57,061 nt of DNA from Actinomadura kijaniata NBRC 14229 (GCF_001552175.1 NZ_BCQR01000064.1:1-57061); one strand, 5' to 3'; numbered from the stretch's first letter, positions 40,362 to 49,426 are shown. The notes: a model not told the origin generated them from the letters alone. A program made the numbers and translations.

Positions 40362-41051
40362 ATGGCGATCGACGCGGTGATCTTCGACTGGGGCGGCACG
40401 CTCACCCCCTGGCACGACATCGAGCTGGGCGAGATGTGGCGGGCGATCTGCGCCGCCCACCTGGACCCCGAGCGGGTGGAGGAGGTGGCCACGGCGCTGC
40501 TGGAGGCCGAGAACGAGCTGTGGCGGCGGCAGCGGGAGGAGCACCGCAGCGCCACGCTGGACGAGCTGTTCGCGCTGGCGGGCGTCGAGCCGACCGAGGC
40601 GCTGCTGGCCACCAAGTTCGAGGCGTGGACACCCCACACGATCATCGACCCGGCCGCGCCGCCGCTGCTGGCCGCCCTGCGCGAGCGCGGCATCCGCGTC
40701 GGCGTGCTGTCCAACACCATGTGGACGCGCGACTGGCACGAGCGGATCTTCGCGCGGGACGGCGTGCTGGACCTGCTCGACGGCGCCGTCTACTCCAGCG
40801 AGATCCCGTGGACCAAGCCGCACCCCAAGGCGTTCCGGGCCGCGATGGACGCGGTGGGCGCGGACGACCCGGCGCGCTGCGTGTTCGTGGGGGACCGGCC
40901 GTTCGACGACGTCCACGGCGCGAAGTCGGCGGGCATGCGCGCGGTGCTGGTCCCCAACGACATCGTCCCCGCATACGCGGACGCGACGCCCGACGCCGTC
41001 GTGACGGACCTCGGCGACCTGCTCGCGCACATCGACCGCTGGTCCGCCTGA
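40362..41051 (+). CDS. HAD-superfamily hydrolase
   Basis: 229 residues. Motif I FDWGGTLTPW (nucleophile Asp9; Trp-Gly in place of the usual x-Asp), motif II VLSNTMW, motif III the Lys of WTKPHPKAF, motif IV VFVGDRPFDDVHGA. The large helical cap between motifs I and II makes it a subclass I member, similar to phosphoglycolate-phosphatase-like or haloacid-dehalogenase-like proteins. A TACGAT -10 box 6 bp before the ATG indicates a leaderless transcript. The substrate is unknown. It stands alone between the propeller protein and a coiled-coil protein. Confidence 0.87.
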   Translation: MAIDAVIFDWGGTLTPWHDIELGEMWRAICAAHLDPERVEEVATALLEAENELWRRQREEHRSATLDELFALAGVEPTEALLATKFEAWTPHTIIDPAAPPLLAALRERGIRVGVLSNTMWTRDWHERIFARDGVLDLLDGAVYSSEIPWTKPHPKAFRAAMDAVGADDPARCVFVGDRPFDDVHGAKSAGMRAVLVPNDIVPAYADATPDAVVTDLGDLLAHIDRWSA

Positions 41052-41084
41052 CGGCGCGGACGCCGCGCCCGGCGGGTCGTCCCG

Positions 41085-41405
41085 CTACTCGCCCTTGGGC
41101 GCGCCCTTCAGCACCCTGCCCTCCAGCACCTCGTCCGGGGCCCTGCCCGGGCGGGGCTGTTCGAGCTGGAACTGCTGGGACCGCTGGTGCGCCGTGTCCA
41201 GCTGGGCGGCCACCGCCTGGAGCAGCTCCCGCACCCGGTCCTGGAGGCTGGCGAGGTCGGCGCGCGCGTTGACCGCGTCGGCCCGGGCCCTGCGCGCCTG
41301 CCGCCGCGCCTCGTCCCGCTCGGCCCTGATCTGGTCGAGCTGGGCGCGGTAGGCGGCGCGCAGCTCCGCGAGGGCGTCGGTGTGGGTGTCCTGGCTGACG
41401 GTCAT
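41085..41405 (-). CDS. Small coiled-coil protein
   Basis: 106 residues, MTVSQDTHTDALAELRAAYR at the start. Residues 10-80 are one continuous charged helix with heptad pattern (AELRAAYRAQLDQIRAERDE and following), then a Pro-rich tail. There is no membrane segment or enzyme motif. A GGGAGGA ribosome site lies about 11 bp upstream of the ATG. It probably dimerises; possible roles include scaffold or polar-growth protein, but nothing specific is visible. Divergent from the exonuclease fusion gene. Confidence 0.65.
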   Translation of the reverse strand: MTVSQDTHTDALAELRAAYRAQLDQIRAERDEARRQARRARADAVNARADLASLQDRVRELLQAVAAQLDTAHQRSQQFQLEQPRPGRAPDEVLEGRVLKGAPKGE

Positions 41406-41498
41406 CTGATCTGGTTCCTCCCCCGAACGATCAATCCGTACAAAGGCGACTAACGGTACTCGGGTGGCGGAAGGTTCCCGGTCCAGTAGCCTGCGGGG

Positions 41499-42961
41499 AT
41501 GCTCTCCCTCCCCGCCGGCCTGCCCGCCAACTGGGCCCTCGTCGACGTCGAGACCTCGGGCCTCAGCGCCTCCCGCGACCGCGTCCTGTCGCTGGCGGTG
41601 GTGACGGCGGGAGCGGACGGCACCCCCCTGTCCGAGTACACCACCCTGCTGGATCCCGGCGTCGATCCCGGGCCCGTCCACATCCACGGGCTCACCCGCG
41701 AGAGGCTGCGCGGCGCGCCCACGTTCGACCGGGTCGCCGCGCGCGTCGCCGACCTGCTGGCCGGGCGCGTGATGGTCGCCCACAACGCCCAGTTCGACTA
41801 CTCGTTCCTGGCCGGGGAGTTCGCCCGCGCCGGGGTGCCGATGCCCGTCGAACGGCGACTGTGCACCCTCGCGCTCAACCGGCGGCTCGCCCCGCCCACC
41901 CCCGACCTGCGCCTGGGCACCCTGGCCGCGCACTACGGCGTGCCGCACGCCCGCGCCCACGACGCGCTGGAGGACACCCGCGCGCTGGCCGGGATCCTGC
42001 GCGCCTCCCTGGCCGAGGCGCGGCGGCGCGGCGTGGAGCTGCCGCTGGTGGACTGCACCCCCCAGCGCAGGGGCCCCCACCGCGCCCTCCCCAAGACGCC
42101 CTGCGCCTACCGCAGCCCCGGCCCGCTGCCCGCCGGCGGCCCCCTCGTCCAGGGCATGAAGATCGCCATCACCGGCGACACCCGCCTGGCGCGCGAGGAG
42201 CTGGTCGCGCGGGGCGTGGCCGCCGGGCTCAACATGATGACCTCGGTGAGCCGCCACACCAGCGCCCTGGTGGCCAACGACCCCGACTCCGGTTCCGGCA
42301 AGGCCCGCCGCGCCCGCGCCGAGGGCGTCCCGATCATCGACGAGGAGACGTTCCGCAAGCTGCTGGAGGACGTGCGGCCCGGCGTCCCCCTCGACCGCGC
42401 CGACACCGGCCGGACCGTCCCCCGGCCCCGTCCCGCCCACCCGCGCACCCTGCCGCGCGGCGCGGTGTTCGACCTGCCCGAGGCGCCCTGGTGGACGATC
42501 GCCGTGAGCTGGGACCAGCAGGCCCGGGGCACGGCCGACGTCGTGGCGTTCGCGCTGGACGAGGACGGCAGGGTCGCCGCCGACGGCGACTTCGTCTTCT
42601 ACGGCGCGCCCGAGAGCACCGACGGCACCGTCCGGCTGTCCACCGACGGCCCCGCCGAGCAGTCGGTCGCCCTCGACCTGGCAGCCCTGCCCCCGGCCGT
42701 GCGGCGGGTCGCGGTCGCGGCGGCGATCGACGGGCCCGGGACGTTCGGCGACCTCGGCGCGATCGAGGTCGCCGCCGTGCCCAGCACGCGTTCGGTGCCG
42801 CTGGCCCGCGCCACCCTGGACACCGCCACCACCGAACGCACCCTGCTGCTCGCCGAGGTCTACCGGCGCGGCGACGGCTGGCGGCTGCGCCCGGTCGGGC
42901 AGGGCCACGGGCACGACCTGCCCGAGCTGGCCCGCTCCTTCGGCGTGGACGTCGAAGACTA
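41499..42961 (+). CDS. Fusion: DnaQ-like 3'-5' exonuclease, BRCT and TerD domains
   Basis: 487 residues with three domains. Residues 10-185: DEDDh exonuclease with D16 and E18 in VDVETSG, the HNAQFD Asp, and the final HDALEDT (His and Asp). Residues about 205-290: a BRCT-like domain (MKIAITGDTRLAREELVARG, TSALVANDPDSGSGKARRA), as at the end of some DNA ligases and DnaQ relatives. Residues about 310-487: TerD/TerE family (WWTIAVSWDQQARGTADVVA, FVFYGAPES, LLLAEVYRRG.GWRLRPVGQGH). TerD domains are linked to tellurite and stress responses. A TAGCCT box 7 bp before the ATG suggests a leaderless mRNA. It may join DNA-end processing to a stress signal; this is inference. Confidence 0.85.
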
Positions 42962-43142
42962 GGGCGTGTTTCACGGTGGACCCCGGCCACGCACGCGAGC
43001 GCGTGACCTGACCTGCGGGCCCGACGCCGAAGGCGAGGGCCCGCAGGTCAGATCGCGAAGCGATGTCGCGCTCGCCAAGACCTGGTAAGAAGCGAGCCCC
43101 CAGGGCGAGCGCCGTAGGCCAGGGCTTTTGAAACACAGCCCC
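42962..43142. repeat. Dispersed hairpin-rich repeat element, copy 2
   Basis: A 181-bp copy of the element at 9494-9666. The core 42976-43086 has two mismatches to the first copy in 111 bp. Its ends are imperfect inverted repeats (left GGGCGTGTTTCA; right inverted GGGCTGTGTTTCAA). It starts at the base after the exonuclease stop codon and ends 5 bp before the convergent subtilase stop, so it replaces any ordinary terminator. No clear target duplication flanks this copy. Confidence 0.85.
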
Positions 43143-43147
43143 GGGCG

Positions 43148-46100
43148 TCAGCGGAGCCCGTAGGCCCGGATGACGGTCTGGTCCAGCGAGGTGCCCTCAC
43201 CGTCGGACAGGCGGACGCGCAGCGAGACGTGCCCGCCGGGCAGCGGCGGGTGGGTGAGCCCGGCCCTCCAGCGGTTGTCGCCGGCCGTGGTCACCTCGGC
43301 CGGATGCCAGGTCCTCCCGTCGTCGTAGGAGGCCTCCACGGAGGGGCGGCCGAACCGGGGCGGCGTCCCGGGTGAGTGGAGACGCCCGTCGGTGACCCGC
43401 AGGGCCAGGGCGAACCGGCCGCCCGAGGGCGCGCGGTTGTCCTGGTCGAAGTCCCCCTCGGTGCGCACGACGAACAGCGGAGGCTCCTCCATCCTCGCCA
43501 TCGTCGGCGTGTAGGGGAACTTCCACTCCGTCTCGGAACGGGTGCCGAGACCGGTCCAGGACGCGGCGCGTTCCGCGGTGGAGCGCAGGGTGTAGCGGGC
43601 CTCGCCGGGGGGCGTGGGGACCTGGACGGTGTCGGAGTCGGAGGACCCGAGCAGCTCGCCGTTCCGCCACAGCGAAGTCCGCGCGGTCGTCGGGTGGCTC
43701 CGGTAGCCGGTGGCGTCGGCCGTCGCGAACGGGCTCGTCCTGAAGGCCATGGGCCCGTTCGCGGCCTTGCGCACGCCACCGCCGACCGTGCCCGGCGCGG
43801 CGGCGTTCCAGCGGTGGGCCGTCCGGCCCGGTTCGCCGGTGGAGGGGTCGGACCCGCTGATGAGGAAGCCCTCCCCCTCGTCCTGGCCCGCCGACAGGAC
43901 CCGGCTCCAGCGCAACGCGGAGGAGGCGGTGTACAGCTCGGTGCGCCGTCCCGGCAGCCGGACGGGGTACTCGCCGTAACCCGCCCCGAACAGGACGCCG
44001 GGAACGCGGGCGACGGTCTCACGCCGCCCGGTCAGCGGCCGGTCGCCGTGGTAGGCCGAGTCCACCGCCGCCAGCTCCGCGTCCCGGACCCTGCGCTCCA
44101 GGCGGCGCGGGATCCGGCCGTCCGACAGATGTTGCAGGTGGTAGGCCCGGGGGCCGTCCGGCTCGGCGAGGTTCGCCACGTGGTAGAAGCCGAACGGGCG
44201 TCCGGCGACCTTCGCGGTGGGCCGGGCCGACAGGCCGGTCACCGTCCCGGCGACCGCCACCCCGAACGACAGCGGCGTCCCGGCGACCGTCTCGGTCACA
44301 CCGATCTCGTCGGTCCCCGCGCGCACGGCGGTCCGGCTGTCCACCCGGACCGCGACCCGCCGGGCCCGGCGCGCGTCGGCGGTGATCGTCAGGTCGCGGT
44401 CGCCCACCGACAGGTCCGGATAGGAGAACAGCGCCATGTCGGTGTCCCCGGTGGGCACCACGGCGTGCAGCGAGTACCGGCCGGCGGGCACGCGCGCGGC
44501 GACGCCGCTCCCGCTGATGTACGTCTCGGCCTGCCTCCCGGTGGCCAGGTCGGTGAGGACGGCCCACGGCGTCGTCTCCACGGTCGTCCCGGCGGGCCTG
44601 CCGGTCCGGTCGACGCCGGCCAGCCTGACCTCGCGCAGCGCGGGCTCCCAGACCGCGCCGACCGGCAGCCGCAGCGTCTCCTCGTCCCCCCGCCGGGCCG
44701 TCAGCCCACCCTCGTAGCGGCCCCGGGGGGCCTGTCCGGGCTCGGCGGTGACCGTGGCGTCGGCGGTGCCGCCCGCGGGGATCTCCAGCACGGCCGGGCT
44801 GACCGAGAACATCCCGTCCGGGGCGGGCCCGTCCGGTCCGCGCATCCGCAGGGCGAGGTCCAGGCGCACCGGGACGTCGCCCTCGTTGCGGAACGTCACC
44901 CGCTGGGAGGCCCCCGCCCGCCGCAGGTCGAACGAGACGCCGCCCCGGTCGGCCAGGACCCGCTGGGCGACCGCCCGCCCCACGTCGATCCGGCCCGCGC
45001 CCTGGGCGAACACCGAGGCGCCCTCCGCCGGCCGCGCGGTGGTCATGAGCGCGGACTTCACCTGGGCGGGCTTCCAGCCGGGGTGCCGCTGGAACAGCAG
45101 CGCCGCCGCGCCCGCCGCGTGCGGCGCGGCCATGGAGGTCCCGCTCATCGTGGTGTAGCGGTCGCCCACCGGGTCCCCGGCCGACGTTCCCCCGGCGCGC
45201 GCGGCGGTGATGTCCACCCCCGGCGCCGTCACGTCGGGCTTGACCGCGCCGTCGCCCGGCCGCGGGCCGCGGGAGGAGAACCCGGCGACACCGTCGTCGG
45301 CGTCGGCGGCCCCGACGGTCAGCGCCGCCTCCGCCAGGCCCGGGGCCGTCACCGAGCCGTCCCCGCCGGCGTTCCCGGCGCCGACGACGAACAGCGTGCC
45401 GGTGCGGGCGGTGAGGGCGTCGACCGCGGCCGACAGCGGATCGGTGCCGTCGCTGGGGAGCGACGCGCCGATGCTCATGTTCACCACCCTGACGCCCTGC
45501 TGCGCGATCCACTCCATGCCCGCGATCACGCCGGAGAAGGAGCCCGCGGCGTTCTCGTCCAGCACCTTGCCCACGACCAGCCGGGCGTCCGGGGCCACGC
45601 CCCGGTACCGGGGGTCGGCGACGCCGTCGCCGGTGATCGTCGAGGCCACGTGGGTGCCGTGGCCGTTGCGGTCCCGGACGTCCCCGGAGCCGGTGAAGTC
45701 CCGTTCCGCCACCACGGACCCGGCCAGGTCCGGGTGGGCGGCGTCGATGCCGCTGTCCAGGACGCCCACCGTCACGCCCTTGCCGGTGTACCCGGCCCGC
45801 CACGCCGACGGCGCGCCGATCCGGGGGACGCTCCGGTCGAGCGTCGCGCGCACCCGGCCGTCCAGCCACACCCGGCCCGTGCCGGACGCCGCCGTCGCGC
45901 CGCCGGTCAGCGACGACCGCACCGACGCCCACACCGACGCCGCCCGGTCCTTGCGGGCGGCGACCGCCGCGCCGTTCAGCGCCGCCAGCGGCCGGGTGAC
46001 CGTCCCGCCCGCCGGGGCGGCGGCCCGGCGGGCGGGCGTCCCGGCGACGATCAGCGGGATGTCCGGGCGCGCGCCGTCGCCGTACCCGTCCCGCAGGAGC

Positions 46101-46426
46101 CGGGTGACGTCGAACAGCGCCGCGTCCAGGCGGCCCGCCGCGACCAGCGGCGCGGCGTCCGCCGGGACGACCGACAGCTCCCCTCCCCGGCTCCTGCGGT
46201 AGAAGGCGACCTTCTCCCGCCCCGCGCCGGGCTCGATCCGCACGAGCGGCCGTCCGCCCGCGTCCTCCCTGACGTGGACGCGGTCGCCGGTGATCAGTGT
46301 CACGGTCGCCCGCCCGCCCTTGTCCGGCGCCGTCGGCGGCGCGGCGTGCGCCGTTCCCGCGCCGTACGGGGGCGCCACCGCCATCGCCGCGGCGAGCGCG
46401 GCGGTCCCCTTGGCCCATCGCCTCAT
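43148..46426 (-). CDS. Secreted subtilisin-like serine peptidase (S8 family), large
   Basis: 1092 residues: signal peptide (1-29), prodomain with TVTLITGDRVHVRED (40-54), S8 catalytic domain with triad Asp224 (VLDSGID), His256 (NGHGTHVA) and Ser431 (GTSMAAPH) and oxyanion Asn352, then about 600 residues of beta-rich C-terminal domains beginning near FDLRRAGASQRVTFRNEGDV (Fn3-like). The length is typical of actinobacterial wall-associated subtilases. The ATG has a strong GGGAGGAG site that overlaps an inverted repeat. The enzyme should be autoprocessed and act on extracellular proteins. Confidence 0.93.
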   Translation of the reverse strand: MRRWAKGTAALAAAMAVAPPYGAGTAHAAPPTAPDKGGRATVTLITGDRVHVREDAGGRPLVRIEPGAGREKVAFYRRSRGGELSVVPADAAPLVAAGRLDAALFDVTRLLRDGYGDGARPDIPLIVAGTPARRAAAPAGGTVTRPLAALNGAAVAARKDRAASVWASVRSSLTGGATAASGTGRVWLDGRVRATLDRSVPRIGAPSAWRAGYTGKGVTVGVLDSGIDAAHPDLAGSVVAERDFTGSGDVRDRNGHGTHVASTITGDGVADPRYRGVAPDARLVVGKVLDENAAGSFSGVIAGMEWIAQQGVRVVNMSIGASLPSDGTDPLSAAVDALTARTGTLFVVGAGNAGGDGSVTAPGLAEAALTVGAADADDGVAGFSSRGPRPGDGAVKPDVTAPGVDITAARAGGTSAGDPVGDRYTTMSGTSMAAPHAAGAAALLFQRHPGWKPAQVKSALMTTARPAEGASVFAQGAGRIDVGRAVAQRVLADRGGVSFDLRRAGASQRVTFRNEGDVPVRLDLALRMRGPDGPAPDGMFSVSPAVLEIPAGGTADATVTAEPGQAPRGRYEGGLTARRGDEETLRLPVGAVWEPALREVRLAGVDRTGRPAGTTVETTPWAVLTDLATGRQAETYISGSGVAARVPAGRYSLHAVVPTGDTDMALFSYPDLSVGDRDLTITADARRARRVAVRVDSRTAVRAGTDEIGVTETVAGTPLSFGVAVAGTVTGLSARPTAKVAGRPFGFYHVANLAEPDGPRAYHLQHLSDGRIPRRLERRVRDAELAAVDSAYHGDRPLTGRRETVARVPGVLFGAGYGEYPVRLPGRRTELYTASSALRWSRVLSAGQDEGEGFLISGSDPSTGEPGRTAHRWNAAAPGTVGGGVRKAANGPMAFRTSPFATADATGYRSHPTTARTSLWRNGELLGSSDSDTVQVPTPPGEARYTLRSTAERAASWTGLGTRSETEWKFPYTPTMARMEEPPLFVVRTEGDFDQDNRAPSGGRFALALRVTDGRLHSPGTPPRFGRPSVEASYDDGRTWHPAEVTTAGDNRWRAGLTHPPLPGGHVSLRVRLSDGEGTSLDQTVIRAYGLR

Positions 46427-46437
46427 CGGCAGGGCTC

Positions 46438-46463
46438 CTCCCTAGTAGTCGATCACTAGGGAG
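46438..46463. promoter_or_regulatory. 26-bp inverted repeat at the subtilase ribosome site
   Basis: CTCCCTAGT (46438-46446) and ACTAGGGAG (46455-46463) are perfect inverted 9-mers with an 8-nt spacer, 12-37 bp before the ATG. In RNA the stem would bury part of the GGGAGGAG ribosome site; as DNA it could be a repressor operator. Confidence 0.65.
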
Positions 46464-46485
46464 TGGTGCGGGAACGCCGATCGTT

Positions 46486-46513
46486 TCAGGCCGATCGGAT
46501 CAGGCCGACCGGA
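46486..46513. repeat. Two 14-bp tandem repeats (TCAGGCCGAYCGGA)
   Basis: Two copies differing at one base, with a partial third copy (TCAGGCG) that contains the stop codon of the DUF4439 gene. Slippage product; no evident function. Confidence 0.7.
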
Positions 46514-46978
46514 TCAGGCGCCCGGCCGCGGCTCAGGGGAGAGCGCCGCGGCGGGCAGCCCCGGGAACGCGCCCGCCGCCCCCGGCGGCCGCCCGATCGC
46601 GGTGCGCCAGTGGACGGCGTTGCCCGCCGACTCCTGCATCGCCCGGGCCGCCCACGACCGCAGCCCCGCGTCCGCCGCGCCCGCCGCCCCCACCAGCGCC
46701 GCCACCACGGCGTCCTCCAGCGCGGCGGCCAGCTCGCCCGCCGTCCGGCCCGAGGTGGACCGCACCGGCAGCCGGTACACCGGGGCCGCCGCCTCGGGCG
46801 TCGCCCCGGCGGCGGTGAGCCGCTCGGCCAGCGCGTCGCGGCGCGCGCGGTGGAGGTTCCACATCACCCGGGCCGTGGCCTGGTGGGTGCCGCGCAGCCG
46901 CGCGCCCAGCACCCCGTACCCGTAGATCGCCGCGTGCTCGGCCTTCAACGCCTCCTGGAGCGCCGGGACGTCGGTCAC
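46514..46978 (-). CDS. DUF4439 ferritin-like protein
   Basis: 154 residues, all helical. EALKAEHAAIYGYGVLGARL carries the Glu-x-x-His pair of ferritin-like helices, and ALRSWAARAMQESAGNAVHW is part of the last helix. DUF4439 proteins have a ferritin-like four-helix bundle but no shown iron function. The GTG at 46978 overlaps the stop of the upstream lipoprotein-like gene (GTGA), so the two are coupled. This pair lies divergent from rimP, as it does in other actinomycetes. Confidence 0.8.
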   Translation of the reverse strand: MTDVPALQEALKAEHAAIYGYGVLGARLRGTHQATARVMWNLHRARRDALAERLTAAGATPEAAAPVYRLPVRSTSGRTAGELAAALEDAVVAALVGAAGAADAGLRSWAARAMQESAGNAVHWRTAIGRPPGAAGAFPGLPAAALSPEPRPGA

Positions 46979-47490
46979 GGCCGTCCTCCCAGCGCCACCG
47001 CGTGTCCCGCCTCACACGCGCCGATGCTCGCCATCAGCTGCGCCAGCCCCGGCGCGGCCTTCGCGACGGCCGCCAGCCGGGCGGCGGCCGCCCTCGCCTC
47101 CGCCTCCCGCAGCGCGGCCAGCGTCTGCGCCGTACCGCGCGGGACCTGCGGGACGCGCGGGGCGGGGACCGCCCCGCCCTCGTCCCGCCGGGGCCCCGAA
47201 CCGGGCACCAGGTGCCGCCGCAGCACCGCCAGATGCTCCCGGTGGTGCGCCAGGGCCGCGTCCAGCCGCCGGGCCAGCCCGGCGTGGGCGCTCCGCGCGG
47301 CCTCGTAGAATGCGATCAGGTCCTGTTCGTCCGTGATCGCGGCGACCAGGGCCGGAACGTCCGCGTGCGCCGTCCTGCGAACGGCGCCCGGTGGTTCACA
47401 GCCGCTCAGCAGCGGAAGGGCGAACGCGCCGGTGCCCAGCACCGCGCGGCGGGACACGCCGGGAGCGCCCGGCGTGACGGCTTCTGGCAA
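46975..47490 (-). CDS. Helical exported lipoprotein, ferritin-like, TTG start
   Basis: About 171 residues. SRRAVLGTGAFALPLLSGC is a twin-arginine-type signal ending in a lipobox (LSGC), so the product is probably a Tat- or Sec-exported lipoprotein. The mature part is helical (ALVAAITDEQDLIAFYEAAR, AHHREHLAVLRRHL) with paired Glu and His residues as in ferritin-like bundles. I chose a TTG at 47490 because GAGGAG lies 6 nt upstream and the signal peptide follows naturally; a frame extension to 47694 is Pro/Arg-rich and lacks a ribosome site. A GTG start a few codons later is the alternative. Confidence 0.7.
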   Translation of the reverse strand: MPEAVTPGAPGVSRRAVLGTGAFALPLLSGCEPPGAVRRTAHADVPALVAAITDEQDLIAFYEAARSAHAGLARRLDAALAHHREHLAVLRRHLVPGSGPRRDEGGAVPAPRVPQVPRGTAQTLAALREAEARAAAARLAAVAKAAPGLAQLMASIGACEAGHAVALGGRP

Positions 47491-47711
47491 GCGTGGCTCC
47501 TCACCCGACGGCGATGGCGAATCGGTGTCGGACCGGTGCGGCGACGGCGGCCGGTGGGCTCTCCCGCAGGGGCGTCCGACGGGCCGGTCCAAGCATTCCA
47601 TACCCGGCGCGCCGGTGAGCTGTCCGAAAGACCGCTGAGGTGTCCGGCTGTCGATAGTCTTGAGAGGGCAACGGACACACGGTGGAATCAGCACGACGAG
47701 AGGGAGGTCCC

Positions 47712-48356
47712 ATGAGCGTTCGGTCCGATGGCGACGGCGCTCAGCGGGGCCGCGCCGAGGGCGGACGGCTGCCGCGCGAGCAGGCCGTCGCCGAACTGAC
47801 CCGGCTGCTGGAGCCCGAGGTGGCCCGGGCGGGCTTCGACCTGGAGGAGGTCGACGTGCGCCCCGCCGGCCGCCGCCGGCTCGTGAAGATCGTCGTGGAC
47901 GCCGACGGCGGGGTGAGCCTGGACGACGTCTCCGACCTCAGCCAGGCCGTCTCCGAGCTGCTGGACGCGTCGGACGTGATGGGCACCGCGCCGTACGTGC
48001 TGGAGGTGACCTCACCGGGCGTCGACCGCCCCCTCACCGAGCCGCGCCACTGGCGCCGCGCCGCCGGGCGGCTCGTGGTCGCGCCACTGACCGAGGGCGG
48101 CCAGATCGAGGGCCGCGTCGTCGAGGCCGACGACACCTCGGTCGTGCTCGATGTCGTCGCCAGGCCCGCGAAGGGCAAGGGCGGACCCAAGGCCGGGAGC
48201 AAGCCCGTGCGGCGCGCCTTCTCCTACGCGGAGCTGGGGCGCGGCCGGGTCCAGGTGGAGTTCCGCCGGGCCGACGACGGGGCCGCCTCCGACGACAGCG
48301 GGTCGGCCGACACCGCCGGGGCCGACGAAACGCGTTCTCCGGCCGAGCCGGAGTAG
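47712..48356 (+). CDS. rimP: Ribosome maturation factor RimP
   Basis: 214 residues. RimP binds the 30S subunit and helps its late assembly. The N-terminal domain shows VARAGFDLEEVDVRPAGRRR and GVSLDDVSDLSQAVSELLD, followed by the family signature YVLEVTSPGVDRPLT; the C-terminal domain is the Sm-like barrel with a Lys/Gly-rich insertion. An acidic tail follows. The ATG has an AGGGAGG site. It is the first gene of the nusA-infB operon. A TAGTCT -10-like box at about 47655 may be the operon promoter. Confidence 0.95.
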   Translation: MSVRSDGDGAQRGRAEGGRLPREQAVAELTRLLEPEVARAGFDLEEVDVRPAGRRRLVKIVVDADGGVSLDDVSDLSQAVSELLDASDVMGTAPYVLEVTSPGVDRPLTEPRHWRRAAGRLVVAPLTEGGQIEGRVVEADDTSVVLDVVARPAKGKGGPKAGSKPVRRAFSYAELGRGRVQVEFRRADDGAASDDSGSADTAGADETRSPAEPE

Positions 48357-48369
48357 AGGGGGGAGCCTC

Positions 48370-49371
48370 GTGGACATCGACATGACCGCGCTGCGCAGCC
48401 TGGAGAGCGAGAAGGACATCTCGCTGGACGTGGCCGTCAAGGCCATCGAAGACGCCATGCTGATCGCCTACCACCGCACCGAGGGCGCCGCGCCCCGGGC
48501 ACGGGTCGAGCTGGACCGCGCCACCGGGCACGTGACCGTGTGGGCGACCGAGACCGACGACGAGGGCAACCCGGTCCGGGAATACGACGACACCCCCGAG
48601 GGTTTCAGTCGTATCGCCGCCACCACCGCCAAGCAGGTGATCCTGCAGAAGCTGCGGGACGCCGAGGACGAGCTGACGTTCGGCGAGTACGCCGGGCGGG
48701 AGGGCGACATCGTCTCCGGGGTGATCCAGCAGGGCAAGGACCCGCGCAACGTGCTGGTCGACCTCGGCCGGATCGAGGCGATCCTCACCCCCGCCGAGCA
48801 GGTGCCCGGCGAGGAGTACAAGCACGGCGAGCGCATCCGCGCCTACGTGGTCCAGGTCCGCAAGGGGCACCGGGGCCCGTCGGTGCAGCTGTCGCGCACC
48901 CACCCCAACCTGGTCCGCAAGCTGTTCGCCCTGGAGGTCCCCGAGATCGCCGACGGCACCGTCGAGATCGCCGCGATCGCCCGCGAGGCCGGGCACCGCA
49001 CCAAGATCGCGGTGCGGTCGCGCAAGCCCGGCGTCAACGCCAAGGGCGCGTGCATCGGCCCGCTGGGCAGCCGCGTCCGCAACGTGATGGCCGAGCTGCA
49101 CGGTGAGAAGATCGACATCGTGGACTGGTCGGACGACCCGGCCGAGTTCGTGCGCAACGCGCTGTCGCCCGCCCGCGTCTCCTCGGTGGAGATCGTGGAC
49201 GCCGACGCCCGGGCCGCCCGGGTGATCGTTCCGGACTACCAGCTGTCCCTGGCGATCGGCAAGGAGGGCCAGAACGCCCGGCTGGCCGCCCGGCTGACCG
49301 GCTGGCGGATCGACATCCGGTCCGACACCGAGCAGCAGCCCGCGGCGCAGCCCGCCGGTACGGGGGAGTAA
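48370..49371 (+). CDS. nusA: Transcription termination/antitermination factor NusA
   Basis: 333 residues, the short form without the C-terminal acidic repeats, as usual in actinobacteria. The N-terminal polymerase-binding domain is followed by an S1 domain (GDIVSGVIQQGKDPRNVLVD) and two KH domains (GACIGPLGSRVRNVMAELHG with the GxxG loop, and LAIGKEGQNARLAARLTGW). It binds RNA polymerase and nascent RNA and tunes pausing and termination. The GTG follows GGGGGAGCC, 13 bp after the rimP stop. Confidence 0.96.
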   Translation: MDIDMTALRSLESEKDISLDVAVKAIEDAMLIAYHRTEGAAPRARVELDRATGHVTVWATETDDEGNPVREYDDTPEGFSRIAATTAKQVILQKLRDAEDELTFGEYAGREGDIVSGVIQQGKDPRNVLVDLGRIEAILTPAEQVPGEEYKHGERIRAYVVQVRKGHRGPSVQLSRTHPNLVRKLFALEVPEIADGTVEIAAIAREAGHRTKIAVRSRKPGVNAKGACIGPLGSRVRNVMAELHGEKIDIVDWSDDPAEFVRNALSPARVSSVEIVDADARAARVIVPDYQLSLAIGKEGQNARLAARLTGWRIDIRSDTEQQPAAQPAGTGE

Positions 49372-49426
49372 GCTCGGCGAGTCCGGCGTTTCTGGATCAA
49401 GTACGTATCAAGTACGTCAGGAGAGC

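Noticed and set aside
43376..46459. A 1027-codon plus-strand frame opposite the subtilase
   Set aside because: The minus-strand subtilase has an intact catalytic triad; the plus frame shows no family features.
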